Below are positions 24,933 through 38,360 of a DNA stretch of 64,000 nucleotides, piece after piece. Under the pieces are notes generated by a model. That model saw only the letters and a program-made list of their open reading frames with translations. It was not told where the DNA came from and ran no database searches. The stretch lies in the NCBI GenBank assembly GCA_963402885.1, contig OY727096.1:28191820-28255819 (forward strand), in the 5' to 3' direction. Within the stretch, counting starts at the first letter, position 1; each line of letters opens with the position of its first letter. Source of the DNA: Antedon bifida (Eukaryota; Echinodermata; Crinoidea; Comatulida; Antedonidae). Both the position numbers and the translations under genes were made by a program.

Positions 24933-26194
24933 TGGTTCTTTTGTGAATTGGTTGTTGATATAATGATATTTTCTTTCTTTCTATGTTTTACTGCAGTCTC
25001 ACTCACTCTGTCATTTTTGCAAGTTCCTTTGATTGTAAAAAAAGGTATCTTTTGCAGAACTTCTTGTGTTCATAAACATTTAGTTTTAGGTATTTTTTAT
25101 GTCAAATACAAAAATATGTAAATTCTTAATTCATAAGCTATAAATTGGTGTTTCTACTGTTGGATGAACGTGAAAAAAAAAAATCAATGTTGTTAATTAT
25201 TTGTGAACAATTTTTTAAAAAGAATATTTCCAAGGTTTACCAATGGTATTGTTTTCAATATCTCAATTTACAGGTGATTGTGTTGTTGATAACAATTTTC
25301 TCGCTTCTCTGGTCAACTAGTAAATGGGGGCATTACTGGACAATGGACCAACAACCAGTCAAGTAAAAACTAATTCTTGTACTAACTAGACAAATTCTGA
25401 TTTTATGATGACCTAAACATTTTATCCAAACAATTTCAAACATCCATATATAAGCTTGGTTTCCACATGGAAGACCGTAGGTGCAACATAACTGAGTTGA
25501 ACACAAGTGACAGCCTGACAATCCATAACATCATGATTACTTTATGGTATGGTGCGCTTACATCTTTCCGTTGCATCCAAGTGAGAACTAAGCTTTATAG
25601 TTAACAAAACACAATGTAGACCTACTATACACTCCTTGAAAGAGGAATGGATAAAATTAGCATTACTTTTGAATACATCATCATTTTTTGCTTTTATTGT
25701 CTTCGTACAATCAATAAGCTCCTCGACTTATATGGTACCATGTACTGTCATATATTTTCAGTCGTTAATTAGACTCTTCATTAGGTATATTGACTGAAGG
25801 CAGGTGCAAATCTTATATTAGTCACATTCAACCTGAACCAAAGAGCTGACACTACAGGTGGACTTACACCTGCCAACCTATTCACATTCTTTCATATCAA
25901 TTGTTAGGCAAATTTTGTACTTCATCTTGTGAATAGTGCAGTCGGAAGTTCTGCGCCTTTTGAATCAAAGAGTGACTTTCAACTAAAACCATCTTATAAA
26001 TCAACAACTCATATGGAAACTTAATTGAAAATCACGTACATTTTTTGAAATTAAATAATTTGAGTACTGTATGTAAAAATAACTGTATTTCTTAATTTAA
26101 AAAAATCTATATTACACAATTTGACAAAATTGACCAAAAAAAAAAAAAAAAATTAGAGCAAATTCTTAAATAAATAATACAATTTAACAAACTC
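24933..26194. other. non-coding stretch
   Basis: AT-rich. Part of 25450-25530 ('cttggtttccacatggaaga') resembles a MITE end. No exon was seen. Confidence 0.45.
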
Positions 26195-26535
26195 GTCTTT
26201 TGGGACATCCCTATTGAGGGATTCCTCTATGCAGGCAAATTTACACAGACGAGTGGTAACGGTTAGTGGAAAACCACTAGCTTGTCCCACGTATAATCTG
26301 TATCTATCCAGAGTGGAAATCGCCTGTCCGCTTTGAGTTGTGTGTAAATGGTCATAAGGAATAACCTTTTAACACCGTGGTCAACCTCTATTCAAGTGAC
26401 TTTTCAATGACTTCAAAAGATTGATAACATGACATGAACTTCTTTAAACTTCATCAAGAGGAAAATGTCTTGGGGAGAGGGAAACAGCCTGCTCCCAATA
26501 AACATCTCTATGGAGACACTTTGTTTGGTAATTGT
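26195..26535. mobile_element. pogo-like MITE relic with a second MITE inserted
   Basis: The left part 'cttttgggacatccctattg' and the right part 'caacctctattcaagtgact'...'acatctctatggagacactt' belong to the same family as the element at 6611-7292. Between them lies a 111-bp insert bounded by ATTTACACA (26239-26247) and its exact inverse TGTGTAAAT (26341-26349), with an internal hairpin TAGTGG/CCACTA. This is best read as a young short element inside an older one. Confidence 0.5.
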
Positions 26536-27189
26536 ACTGTATTTCACTTTATTTAAACATTGATTTTTACCAACACAATTTACATAGAAATAAACTGTAA
26601 TACCATTTTAAATGTTGCAGACTATTTAGTTGGAATTACTAACATCAAAAATACATTCACAAACATACAAATCAACAAACCAATTTGGAAAGTCATCACT
26701 AATATAAACCACATCTTATTCCTCTAACGAAAAAAAAGAGTTAATTACACCTGGCATGATTTGGATCAGATGCAAACCAGATATACAGAATATTGATACT
26801 CTGACCAGTGCTAATTATGGACCTTAAAGTTTTAATACAAAAGTCCAAATCATAGTTTCTATATTCTTTTAATAGCTTAATCTAACCATGATTATAACAT
26901 TCTATCTTACATGCTTGATAATGTTGAGCAACTTTAAAATTTAGATAAACATTTTTTTTTAAAGAATCATAAAGAATTTTGATGATTTTCAACTGTACAA
27001 AGAAAATTACATAAATCAGAAATTATAAAAATTCATTATAATAACATGTAAGATATTAAATTTCATGCAAATGTATGCACATAAAATTCTTTTAAAACCT
27101 AAGGCATATGTTTTATGGAACATTGAATTGAATAGGCCTTGAAATGAAAAATAAATCATTCCCTCCTGAATATTAAAAAAAAAAATTAA
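26536..27189. other. AT-rich non-coding stretch
   Basis: Nothing recognised. Confidence 0.5.
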
Positions 27190-27325
27190 AACTGCACTGA
27201 GGAAGGGCTGTGTTTTTCAAAAGCTCTGCATTTTTTTTGGGCTGTTTTTACTTTATTGATTTGATTTTAGTTTTTTGCTTATTTTATTTCGTATCTCCAT
27301 TGAGATCCACTCACTGATACCCACA
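27190..27325 (+). mobile_element. probable retrotransposon 3' end
   Basis: 'Cactgaggaagggctgtg' and 'caaaagctctgca', then T-rich DNA with TTTATTGATTTGATTTTAG, resemble the 3' untranslated ends of non-LTR or related retroelements, where 'gaagggctg..gaaagctctgc' forms a small stem. Assignment is from pattern memory only. Confidence 0.35.
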
Positions 27326-29164
27326 GCAATGTCATTTTGTTCAGTAATTTTCCTTTGATTATATAAAAATTAAAATATATTAATTCTACTATTAAGTAGC
27401 AACATTTTTAGTATTAGTATATTTCATTAAACTGAATGCAATATGTAATAATGTTCTTTACTGAAATTTTTGTATTGAAGAGATAAAGAAATAAATTATG
27501 AACAACTTTAACTTAAATTTGTGATAAAAAATTAAGCTTTAGTGTGGTCACATTAAATTATGTTAAAATTAATGTTAATGTCAACAAAACAGCTCACATT
27601 ACATGATGTTACTGAAATTTTAATTTTAATATTTTACATGTATTGAAAGGATAAAGAAATACATTATGAACAGACTTATTAAATTTATGAAAGAAAAATA
27701 AACGTTAGTCAAATTTGAGATCAAATATCTGTAGTATATGATCTAAGTATCACTCTGCATAATCAATCTATTAGGGGCCATTATTTTGGAGATTTTTGCG
27801 GAATGGAATCCTAAAGACTGGCTGTTTTTTTGCTGTCAAATGATTAGTTAATTTTATGATACAAAAAAATAATCAATAACATGGTTGGTAAGATTTGCCT
27901 TTTCACAAATAAAAAGACAAATAATTATTTAATTGTATGTATAAATGAACGTGTGTATAAATGAATTATCTACTATTGACCAGTGGCCTACATATTGTTG
28001 AATAAATGAAATGATGATGATAATGATGATACACCAGAATTCCTGTGTCATAATAGACCTAAAGTAATTGCGCAATCACAGAGGCAGTGGTTCATTTCAT
28101 AAGACATTTAACTACTAAACTAATCTCCCTTGAAAATTATTCATAAACATAATAACATAATTCATCTACAAAAAATTAAAGAATTATAAAACTAAATACA
28201 AAAAAAATTTAATACTAAGTATACAAAAAAAAAAATCATACTGAAATTCTTATTTTAACTCAAAACCACATAGTATTTTAAACTTAAAACAATTTGCAAA
28301 TTCATATAAAAATTTATAATAAAAGCTCATAAAATTATAAATCTGTGAAAGATGAAATCACAATTCAGATTTTTAATGCGTCAGTAGTCGAGTATGGTTG
28401 TCTAAAAATCAGCATGTATGGTAATGAAAACAACATGTACAATGTTGTAATGAATATCATAGAAACAATGCCTAGTATTATTAACTAATTCTCACAGGAA
28501 CAATTTGAACTCTGCAATAAAGAAATACTTAATTATTATGGATATTTTTTCCAATTTACCGTTATCATTAACGGTTGAAATAACACTTTCACTTAAAAAC
28601 GCATCACATTAAGGCAACCTGTATGGTCGTGTTAATAATTATCCTCACCGTTGATAAAAAAATAATCGACGTTAAGTAAACAGAGTTAATGTATTCTAAG
28701 TTATGACTAGGATCGCGAGAACCCACCGCTTGGTAGGTTATTCTATTATTCTTCTCTACTTACCAGCTGGCCGGCGTGCCACACCCAAGATGCAAAAACA
28801 TATATCCATCAATCAACTATAGAGGGCTCACTTGACAAACACAACCCGTGATTTGTATTTATCATAAAATATTAAGATAAATCAAAACCGATGTATTTAT
28901 ACATGCTTTATAATTTTTTTTTTACTTTTCTGATAAATTCTAAATCAATTTACATAACAAATTAATTTGGAATTTGATTTTTTCACACATTGTGTAGAAA
29001 TAAAATAAAATTGTGTTGAAAAAAAAACAAGCAATATTTCAATCATAATTCATGAATTCTATTTCAGATACAGTAAGTTACACTGTTGAAATAATGAATA
29101 ATAATCTCTGGTAAATTTGAAAAAGAAAACTAAAAAAAAAATTGTACAACAATACAAAATGCTT
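27326..29164. other. AT-rich non-coding stretch
   Basis: No supported exon. A second LINE-tail-like end is at about 27990-28032 (GAATAAATGAAATGATGATG). A GC-rich spot at 28708-28800 carries a donor-like CTG|GTAAGT on the minus strand, treated under rejected items. Confidence 0.45.
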
Positions 29165-29480
29165 TGACTATAAGCACCGCAGTTAAATAAATACCACTAT
29201 AACTAAACTAAATATAATACAATACTTAGTGGCTACAGTTGTGAGAAGTGTCACAAAATCAAATGAGCGCCAAAAACTAAATAACTGCTACAGTTAAATA
29301 TTCTCAACAGTTAAAATAATAACGTAATAATAATTAAGTAAGCACAACAAATAAGCATCACGATTGAGTAAGCATCACAACTAAATAACTGCCATAGTTA
29401 AATATGTGGCGTAGTCAAATAAACATCATAACTATGGTTTAAATCATCTCCACAATCAAAATAAGAATCACAATGAAACT
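29165..29480 (+). repeat. degenerate short tandem repeat
   Basis: Imperfect units of about 18-20 bp ('agcatcacaactaaataact', 'gctacagttaaata') fill the 300 bp just 3' of exon E on the gene strand. Divergence between units is high, so the array is old. Confidence 0.55.
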
Positions 29481-29584
29481 TTAGAAGTTGATAACCTCTT
29501 GATCCTTTACATTATGCATGGTTAAATATGATAATAATAATAATAAAATATAGTATACGATGAATAAATATTTAAGTAACTCAC

Positions 29585-29652
29585 CCCAGATCCTGCACCT
29601 GTCATTCTGATTGTTGGGCCTAGTCTCTTGTGCAATTCCACTCCAAGTTGTG
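29585..29652 (-). CDS. PTPRN-like: IA-2-like exon E: helix 2 and last strand of the mature ectodomain
   Basis: The acceptor is 'gcgtttctcttttcag' and the donor TCTGGG|GTGAGTT. It reads A(split)-QLGVELHKRLGPTIRMTGAG then SG and ends in phase 0. It matches the end of the vertebrate ectodomain (LVKSELEAQTGLQILQTGVG), just before the short stalk and the transmembrane helix. The next exon should start in phase 0 and carry stalk plus membrane segment; no such exon was recognised downstream to position 1. Reading through the donor would add roughly 20 codons and then TAA, so a retained intron would give a secreted ectodomain; nothing in the sequence shows that this occurs. Confidence 0.92.
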
Positions 29653-30059
29653 CTGAAAAGAGAAACGCAAACATAATAACGTTATCAAATCAATAAGTAA
29701 TTTCCTAGAGGGAACAAGGAGAACCCTCAAAATAAGGTCAGTAATTCCGAAAAATAAGAACAAAATTAAATGATTGAAATATTAATGTTAAAAAAATATC
29801 AAACATAATGATTTGAATTGCATTATGGGATAATTATGACATAGTTGATTAAAAACCAGCAAGATTATCTCAAACTCTGTATTGATTCCAAGATAATGTG
29901 ATTTGGTAATCAATGAAGTTTAGTTAATTTAGGAGAATGAATGGAGAACTTCATTTACATAAAGACGTCAGGGTAATTGAGTATAACTTATATGTGTACT
30001 TCTATTCTTCATGATGTTGAACGATTCTAATTAAAACTTCATTGTATCAAAACCTATAG

Positions 30060-30185
30060 GTTGTAGCTATGCTTCTGAGATTCCCCCTTTCCATTCTTGT
30101 TTTTCTCTTTGTATTATGCTATTATGCTTTATTTATGTATGTTTTTGTTTTTGTTGAGAATGGAAATAAAGAAAGAATAGATAAA
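30060..30185 (+). mobile_element. LINE 3'-tail-like relic
   Basis: T-rich run with 'ttattatgctattatgcttt' followed by GAATGGAAATAAAGAAAGAA, the common layout of truncated non-LTR element ends. A related end with 'aaagctcttgtttttaataa' is at 34715-34840, and another at 39028-39125. Family not assigned. Confidence 0.35.
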
Positions 30186-31956
30186 GAAAGTCAATTAGGC
30201 GAGTTTAACAAAAAGTGAAAGAGTTAAATAAAAACATGGACATGGAAAAAGCATGTTGACCATAATATATTTATTAGACTGTGTGTGGTGTAGGAACTCG
30301 CACACCTTAAATGTGTATGTTAAAAGCTACTGATTTGCTTATTCAAATGTTGCTTTGAGAAACTAGAATTCCTCTTTAAATTATGTATCAATAGACTTAT
30401 TTTTCAATACATGTAGTAGTGGCACTTTATATCAAGCTATTATACCCAATAAATGAGACTCGGTATCATGACAAAAGTGTTTGAAAACAATAAAAGCAAG
30501 AATCAGAACAGGTTAAAACATCAACAGATTTGGATAATGCTACCTTAAGGCACAGAAATAACAGAAAGGAGAAAGTGAATAGACCAAAAGACAATAACAT
30601 AGAAATATAGCAAGAGAGAAACAAAACACAGCAATGGCATAAATTGTAAAGGTTAAATATTACCCTCTAAAGTATCTTTGAAATCTCAATTGTAAATATA
30701 ACAAATTAGTCCATTAAAAAAGGAAAAAAGAAAACATTTCACAAAATGGCCAATAAGTCTTTTATATTTGCTAATATGTTTTTTCAAGAACGCATTGGCC
30801 AATGTAACTTAAAGTAAAAATTGGTTATAATTCTTAATTCCTATCTAGAAAATCTTTAATACTACCAATCAAACATCAAATCTGCATATATATAGAAAGT
30901 ATAGAATGATGATACTGGACTAGACCCCTTACAGAAAGAGAGTTAACTAAAATGTTACTGGTCAAAAAGAAGAAGAAAAAATGGCATAAAAAAGACATCA
31001 TAGCATTGTCAGCAATGTAAGATGTAGAATAAGCTAAACTTAATATTAAAGCCAAGCCAATTTTTTTTTGTTTTCTATAAAACAGACACCTTATAGTATT
31101 TTCAATGAATACTAATTTTAAGTTGTAAAAATTATTAATATTAACTTTAAATCTACGGCACAATGTGTCAGATATTGAAAATGCTCTCTATCAAAGATAT
31201 AAGCACCTACAGGTACATAAAAGAACATATTCATCATTTTGACACTTTTTAATATCAATTCTTGTCTAAGATTGATTTGTTCTTTTTTTTATGAAAAGAA
31301 AAAGAAAAGTGCAATATAATTATTATAAATTTGGAAACAAATGTAAAATTTAATTTGTTTTTTTTTAGATAAAAACAAATATTGAAAACTTAAGATAATA
31401 CTAGTAATTTGTACAAAGTCTAAATTATGTTTATAATTCATTTTTTCCAAGTAAAAGCAAAACAAACAAGAAAAAAACTACAATAAGAAATTATGCGTAG
31501 CCATTATACGTAATTCAAGGAATTTTAATGTATAAATAACAAATATTCTTGTTTACAATGAGTCATTATACTTTGATCTTCAATTCTTGTTCTCCCTTAA
31601 AAGCCATCCAAAATTAAAATGATTTTCCAACAGTAAATAAATAGATCTAATATATTTGAAAATATCTAGTAGTATCCAGTAGTCATCCACTATTACTATA
31701 TTACAAATTGAAAATGAAAATAGTGAATTTTTTAAATAACATATTTTATATTTATCTCCACTCTTTTTAAGTAGATTTATCAATTCTCATTTAATGCTTT
31801 ATATTAGGTTGAGATTCCATTATTATGAATTGAAATATGCATTATTATATGATGATGATCACAGTTGTCTTGTTTTTTTTCTGTTGATGAATAATATGGT
31901 AATAAAAAAAAATCTGTTTAGAAATGCTATAAGTGTTGGAAACATTCACTTTGAAT

Positions 31957-32241
31957 TGTATTGTCTCCTAAAAACATGAAAAATAAAGATTGGTAAAATT
32001 AAACTTTGAATATACTGTAGGCCATTTTGTAGTCAGTTATTTCCTTACATAGAAAAATAAATAATTATTTAAAGTATAAAAAGACCAAATAAACAGTTAA
32101 ATTTAACCAAAAACTCTGATATTTTTGCTTTCAATTAGTTCTTTTCAGGTAAATATATATACATATATATTTTCCAATTTTTGGTCAAAGTGAATATAAT
32201 AAATAGTATGTGACATTAAAATGCCATATTAAAAAAAAACA
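31957..32241 (+). repeat. dispersed repeat family R1, copy 1
   Basis: Colinear with 55331-55606 and 60267-60537. Shared blocks in order: 'gtattgtcct-aaaaacatga', 'ggccattttg', 'ttaaccaaaaac', 'tttttggtcaaagtgaata' and 'gacattaaaatgccatatt'. All three copies lie in the same direction, antisense to the IA-2-like gene. No coding capacity, tRNA head or clear inverted ends were seen, so the class is unknown. Confidence 0.7.
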
Positions 32242-32889
32242 ACAAAAACAAACCCTTACTACATTTGTAGTTCATGAATAATACACATAGAGCAGTAAAA
32301 AAAATCTTAGAAAAAAACAAGAAATATTAATTCAATAAACTCGACCAATAAAAGAAAAACAATCTCTTTATTCTTACTTCGGAAAACTATAAGCCTGTAA
32401 TCCTAAGTTTTCATATTGATTAATATCAGCGAGTGTACCTGTTTAAAACAGAACAAAATATATATCTAAGTAGATAGTTTAGAAGAGATAAGTCTTGCAA
32501 AATGACTTAGATTTAAAAGTATGACCACTAGGGTTTCAGGTTATATGACTAGTAATTTCAAAGATTCAAAATAACCCTGGTAAGTGACAGTAAAAGGAGA
32601 TATATGCATCAGAAGAGGCCGAAAGAGTTTAGGAGACATGGACAGATTAGTTTTAATGTTCGTTTCTCTAGAAGTTTCAATCAAGTCCTACATATCATTA
32701 TTTGTGAATCATACAAGTCTTTGCTATATTTTATTTTGTACAGTGACATGGTTATCAAACAACTGACAAACAATTGTTAAACAGTGAAATTTGTACCAAA
32801 TATGGAGTGATCATGTGTTGATTAATGTATTTAATGTTTCAATGTTGTTAATTAATTAATTCATCATTTCATGCCTATAATTGTCAAAA

Positions 32890-33235
32890 AAAGTATTACC
32901 ATTTCATCATCGTAACAAACATATCAATGTTGTAAAAATCACCTTGAATCAGTGTTCTCATTTTCAATATTAATGTTAAACTTGTTTTAAACAGTTTAAA
33001 CTAGCGTTTTACCACCTCTCAAACATGATCAGTGTTAAAATTTCATCAGCCACCTTAAAACATGTTCAATGTCAACATTTCATCCTCACAAACAGTATAA
33101 TGTTAACAACACCTTTTATCATCGATAAAACAAGCAAGAATTACATTTTAGCATTACAATCCAATAGCTTAATATTCAAATCTACAAATAAAATGATAAT
33201 CAAGGCTGTGTTTTATTACACAAGCCATTAAAACT
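32890..33235 (+). repeat. decayed tandem repeat
   Basis: Recurrent words 'tcaatgttaaaa', 'tttcatca' and 'cctcacaaaca' at roughly 55-65 bp spacing suggest an old minisatellite. The 68-codon frame at 33025-33231 lies wholly inside it and is not considered a gene. Confidence 0.4.
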
Positions 33236-33630
33236 GCATCAAAATAAATGTTAAGTCTGTGATTAATGAGGATGAAAAGGGTCCAACAAGGAACTGTGTG
33301 ACAATACATATTCATTAAGGTGACATGATTAATTGCGAGCTATCATACACTTAGAATATAAATTGCTATTATCTTAGAACAAAGACAATGTGTAATTGTT
33401 ACATTGCTCCATATATTCATTAAAAGATGATGACATTCCACTATTTGATTATAGATACAGTTCTTTAAATATTACAATTTGTTATCTATATTATATAATA
33501 TGCTTAATTCTTTGCAGTATTGTGATGGGCGGATCCAGTATATTTTAAAAGTGAGAGTGTAAACTCTATTTAGTCTTCTAGAAGTAAGACAAGGTTACGA
33601 TTACGATATCCGACTTTATGCGACAAAAAA

Positions 33631-33705
33631 AAGATCACTACCATATTTGGGCACATCATACTTTTTTGCCAAACTGGTTTGATAGTGTAGACAGAGCTTA
33701 TTACT
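33631..33705 (+). repeat. foldback-like element, copy 1
   Basis: 'Atcactaccatatttgggca' followed by 'cttttttgccaaactggttt' and 'gatagtgtagac'. The same words recur at 34280-34405, partly inverted and partly direct, so both look like pieces of one palindromic DNA element. Confidence 0.4.
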
Positions 33706-34279
33706 ATTAGTCAACTAAAAAATAATCTGATATGTTACACATACCATATTAATAGTTTGTCAAAAACAGATATCAAAAAGTATTTTATAATTTCATTTTA
33801 ACTGTCATAACGGTGGTGCATATGCCCCTGTAGCACTGACACCTGCATCCTTCCCTGATCCATATTTATCTCCTGGCAGATCAAACTGAAATGTCTTAGA
33901 TCGCTAATGTTTTTTTTTATTCTTCTTCTACCTGCCATTCAACTAGCAAATGAAGGCTCAAAATAAAGAAAAATAACCTAGATATCTGTAACGTTGAAGT
34001 GAAGAATTAGCAGAAATTAGGAAGAAATTTTGATTCAACAGAGACTTGAATTTATGAAAGAAATTATTTGTGTGAGAAGCAAACAGAAAAAGAGGTGGAC
34101 AGAGCAATATAACCATGGACTATACAATCCTATAAAATAATGGAGGCTTTAATACAGGTCTGGTGGTCCTCCTCTTTCAGCACAAATGGTGGAAAGAAAA
34201 GAAATTTAAAAAATGAATGTTCATCTTCTGTCAGAGACAGAAAGATTTTCCATCAACAATATTTGACAAAGAAAGTGTA

Positions 34280-34405
34280 ATGTGCCCAAATATGATAGTG
34301 ATAAGACATCATTGTGTTCATAGATGGGAACATCACCTTTTTTTGTCATATAAAGTTTGAGAGTGTGGACCATGGAGAAATAAGTTAGGTGTGGACCGAG
34401 CTTAA
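34280..34405. repeat. foldback-like element, copy 2
   Basis: 'Gtgcccaaatatgatagtga' is the inverse of the copy 1 word at 33635-33655, while 'catcacctttttttgtcata' and 'gagagtgtggac' run in the copy 1 direction. This inverted-plus-direct arrangement is what a terminal-inverted-repeat element gives. The 84-codon minus frame 34221-34475 overlaps it and is discounted. Confidence 0.4.
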
Positions 34406-37400
34406 AAGAAACATGCCTACCTAAGATTCCAAAGAAAGCCAAACTGGTAATAGATACAGCAAAAAAAACAAACAAATATCTTTAAGTATTGTTTTACCAA
34501 AAAAAGAAAACAACTGCTAAAAAATAATATTGATATCTTAACTGACTCTCTCCCTCAAGGCCTCTTTGCTAGACTCCAAGTGGAGTGTTCCAGAAGATCT
34601 AACAAGTACCACTTAAAAATGTTTTGCTATTTGGTGGCAGATTTAAATGTCTTTTTATTGGCAAATAGCATAGAAAGCATATTATGATATTGTGGTGTAC
34701 TGTTTTAATGTTTTACATTGACTTGCATGACGGATCTTTATCATAATTCTTGATTCCTTTTCTCTTTTTACTCTTGGAGGGAGGTTGCAAAAAGCTCTTG
34801 TTTTTAATAAAATTGTATTTATTTATTTATTGTGGTATATTTCCAATTCATTACAAATATTCATTTTTAGATTTTTGTTGCCCTGCTGAAAATCATGTTT
34901 TGTGGAGATATGTGGTTTTGAACAAATAGCTTTTTGTCAATAACATGACATTTCATAAGGTTAATAAACCATTATATGTCAGTCATGTTTGTAAGACAAT
35001 GTTTGACCATTCACTATGAATGCCCACGCAATTGAATATGTACTGTATATGAACATCACAATTTCAAGGTCATTAAACTTTGTCTTAACTTATAATATAA
35101 TTTAAATAATTTTTATTAAAATAATAATAAAAAGTTATGCTTAATATCTTACATTATCTTTCATAATGGTAGAAAGAAATCGGTAAACAGCTGCCATAAA
35201 AATTTACTTTAGTAGACTATATTGATAGATCAATATTCTGTTTACATTTAAAAAAATTTATAGTAGTGACACTTTCGTATATTTTTAGTAGTCATTACAT
35301 ATTTATTAAATGATATTCTATATTTTTTATAGATGAGATGATGATGTTTAACTAGAAAAAAAATAATTAATTCTGCAGTTATTTGAAAATTTTAAAAATA
35401 GTGATCATAACAATTTCTATTTCCATAATTTTAAAAAATTCCCCAAAAATATTATGTACATGAATTGAAATGTCATTGAATGGCCTTAGGATAGTGTGAA
35501 TATACAAAAGTTCATCAAACAACAAATATCGAAAGTATCAACCAAAAAATATCAAATTGATAATTACAATTTTATGATTTTCAAGATGTCTTAAAAAAAA
35601 GTTTGATACTTTTGAACTATTACAACTGTTTACAAATAAATCATCTACTTCTTTTTTACTTTGCATTTTAATGTCTCGCACACGTGAATAACCTTTTGAA
35701 AAGTTAGTGTCAACGTCTTTTAAATGCTCCGACAAAATCCATTAAACGGCGAACACCAAACGCATAAGGTTGTAGTTAAAGGCAGTTAGAATTCAATAAT
35801 TACCACAAAGAAAATTTTAAATAATATTCATTTATACCTGGTTATAGCAGTTTATTTTGACATACCATTATTTGAAATAATGACTACACAATACAGACAA
35901 TGGTACGTATGTTCTGTCAACAGGAAGTTGATTAAGATTAAAGTAGATAATTATGCGTACGTTAAGTATCTTGGGCGGCATAAGAAAACATCTTCAAGAT
36001 TGGTTCCCGAAGGTTTAAATTTACTCACTTACCATTTGTATTAATAAGAAGTACATTTTCAAATAGCTTTGAGATTGAATCTTGATGCCTTTAATGTGTT
36101 TTTGTAGTATTATATATCATGTATAACAATTTATAAAAAAATACTGCAGTTTATCGGTATTGAACAAAGAAGTTATAAATCAATTTTACAATTTTCTAAA
36201 CATAATTTAAAGAAAATTATCATGTATTGTATAAAATTGTTTTTATACATTTTATACATTCAATTAAATTCCTGTAAATATAATTACAGTACCCAATTTA
36301 ATTTAGTATTTCGTTACGAAAGTTTTTACATGTAACTCTTAGATAGTATTTGATTGATTATTCTTAACATTAGGGACATATTGCTTTAAAGATTTTAAAC
36401 TCATGCAATAAGAAGGCTATGATTGTTATTGGATAAAAGCAGTAACATACAGAAGAATCAAACATATTGTTTACACAGAAGATGAAGGGGCAAAATTTAC
36501 AAATATTGGAAAAGAACAAATTTGAATGTCTCAATGGAATGATAATGGAAATCCATACAAAAGCTGAAGGGTGACATTTATAAATATTAGAGAAGAAAAC
36601 TAGAACATTAGACAAAGATTTTCCACACAAAAAACAACAATATGACATCGGCAAAAATTAGAAGAATTGGAACAACGCTGCATTTGCAAGATGGCTTGAA
36701 GACTAAAGAGATAAATGTTAGATACCATAGTTGCTATTTCTATTTCATCTTAATTTCACAGAAATATATTATTCTGATGAATTAATACTTGAGATTTTTG
36801 AGTGGGCGATGTTACGTGACACAGATCTGGATAAATCAAGGTATTGTCAATGCAAATTTGATATTTTAATAATATATTCCAGTTGAAATGAACTAGAACT
36901 TGCCAATCAAAGTGTATTATTATTATTTTATCAAGTTTTAAATCAGATTTTTACTGTTTGTCTTTCTGTACTTGCAAAGTAAATATTTGTGCTGAATCTT
37001 TAATTTTAACAATCAAGTAGTTTTTGGTTCTAATACCCATAAAAAAAAGAAAATTAGAGAGTATGCTTCACGTAAAACAATTAATAGTGTTCTTTATATA
37101 AGTATGTCATGTTATTATATAATGTTACCTATAAATGGAAGTCATACTAACCTTTATAACCAATGTCTATTGGAAAGTTTGATTGGAAAATATTAGATAG
37201 TATGAGTCTTAAGACTTGGTTAAAGATCTGTTCTTTTAGAGAGCTGTCTAACTTTAATATTACTATTATGTTTCAAACTATAGATTGTTTTGTAGCTGAT
37301 CCTTACTTACACATTGTTGATACTTGATAGGTCAAATACGGTAATGAAATTTTCATAGCATCGTACTAATTAATTTGTATTACAGAAGCATGTAAAAAAT

Positions 37401-38120
37401 GACTGTATGTAAAGGTCTTTTATTGTCACAATAAACTGTTTTACGATGTCATATACTATCTTCTCCATCTCACGATGAATAATTGGCATAGAGATGAACT
37501 ATGCAAGTCCTCTACTTATATGATCTTGAAAATCTTATACAATATATCAACTTTAAACCAAGATGACAAACACATTTTTTTTCAACATCTATTGACATGC
37601 ACTTTTTTGTGATAAATAATTGGCTAATCCAATGATAAACACTAATCTCCTATGGTGCACTGATCTCCCACGATGCTCTAATCTTCCACGATACACAAAA
37701 TCACCCATGATATATTTCATCATATAACAGTTTGTGTTCTTTCATGCACTACGCTATAAGGATGACCCAATTATAAAGTAACGATACATCGCCAATACAT
37801 TGATCTATAATGTGTCCCATGACAACCTGTCTGGTGACGATCATATTGTTCTATTATTTAATGATGTACCCAAATAATGCATATACATCTACCAGTGGCA
37901 CATAATACATTTTCGTGATCATGTATTGGTCCCATGATGTTAAGCTTTTTATTATGAAGATTAATTACATCCTCTAATTGACAACATTATTATGTGATAA
38001 TCCATTCATATGACATTCACCATCACCTGCTCAGACCAATAGTAGACCTCTACTTCTTTTATCACCATCATTATTACAAAACAGTCCAGTGGAGAATATA
38101 TAGTATGTGTATAAATTATG

Positions 38121-38213
38121 TTCAATTCTGAGATAGGCGTACGCAATGCAAAACCTTGTGGAAATAACTGTCTTAAATACGTCCCCCAGCTATCTCAGAT
38201 ATTCTACAAAATG
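38121..38213 (+). repeat. dispersed repeat R2, copy 1
   Basis: Begins 'caattctgagataggc', contains AATACGT and 'cagctat', and ends 'attctacaaaa'. It aligns end to end with 55973-56065 in the same orientation. About 93 bp, non-coding, class unknown. Confidence 0.6.
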
Positions 38214-38360
38214 GTAATTGATTAGAAACATATAACACTACAGAGTTGTAGAAAAATCAAGAGTTTTGTCGCAAGCACATGCTTAAACTCAAATGCATTT
38301 GTTTGTTTAATAGTCACTTTTGGATTCACAGCCTCTCATATATTAAATATAAGTAAAAGT

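Noticed and set aside
28770-28823. Possible exon 0.8 kb 3' of exon E (minus strand, donor CTG|GTAAGT)
   Set aside because: The peptide (LIDGYMFLHLGCGTPAS) does not fit an IA-2 stalk or membrane helix. The donor lies in a small inverted repeat with 'cttggtaggt', suggesting repeat origin.
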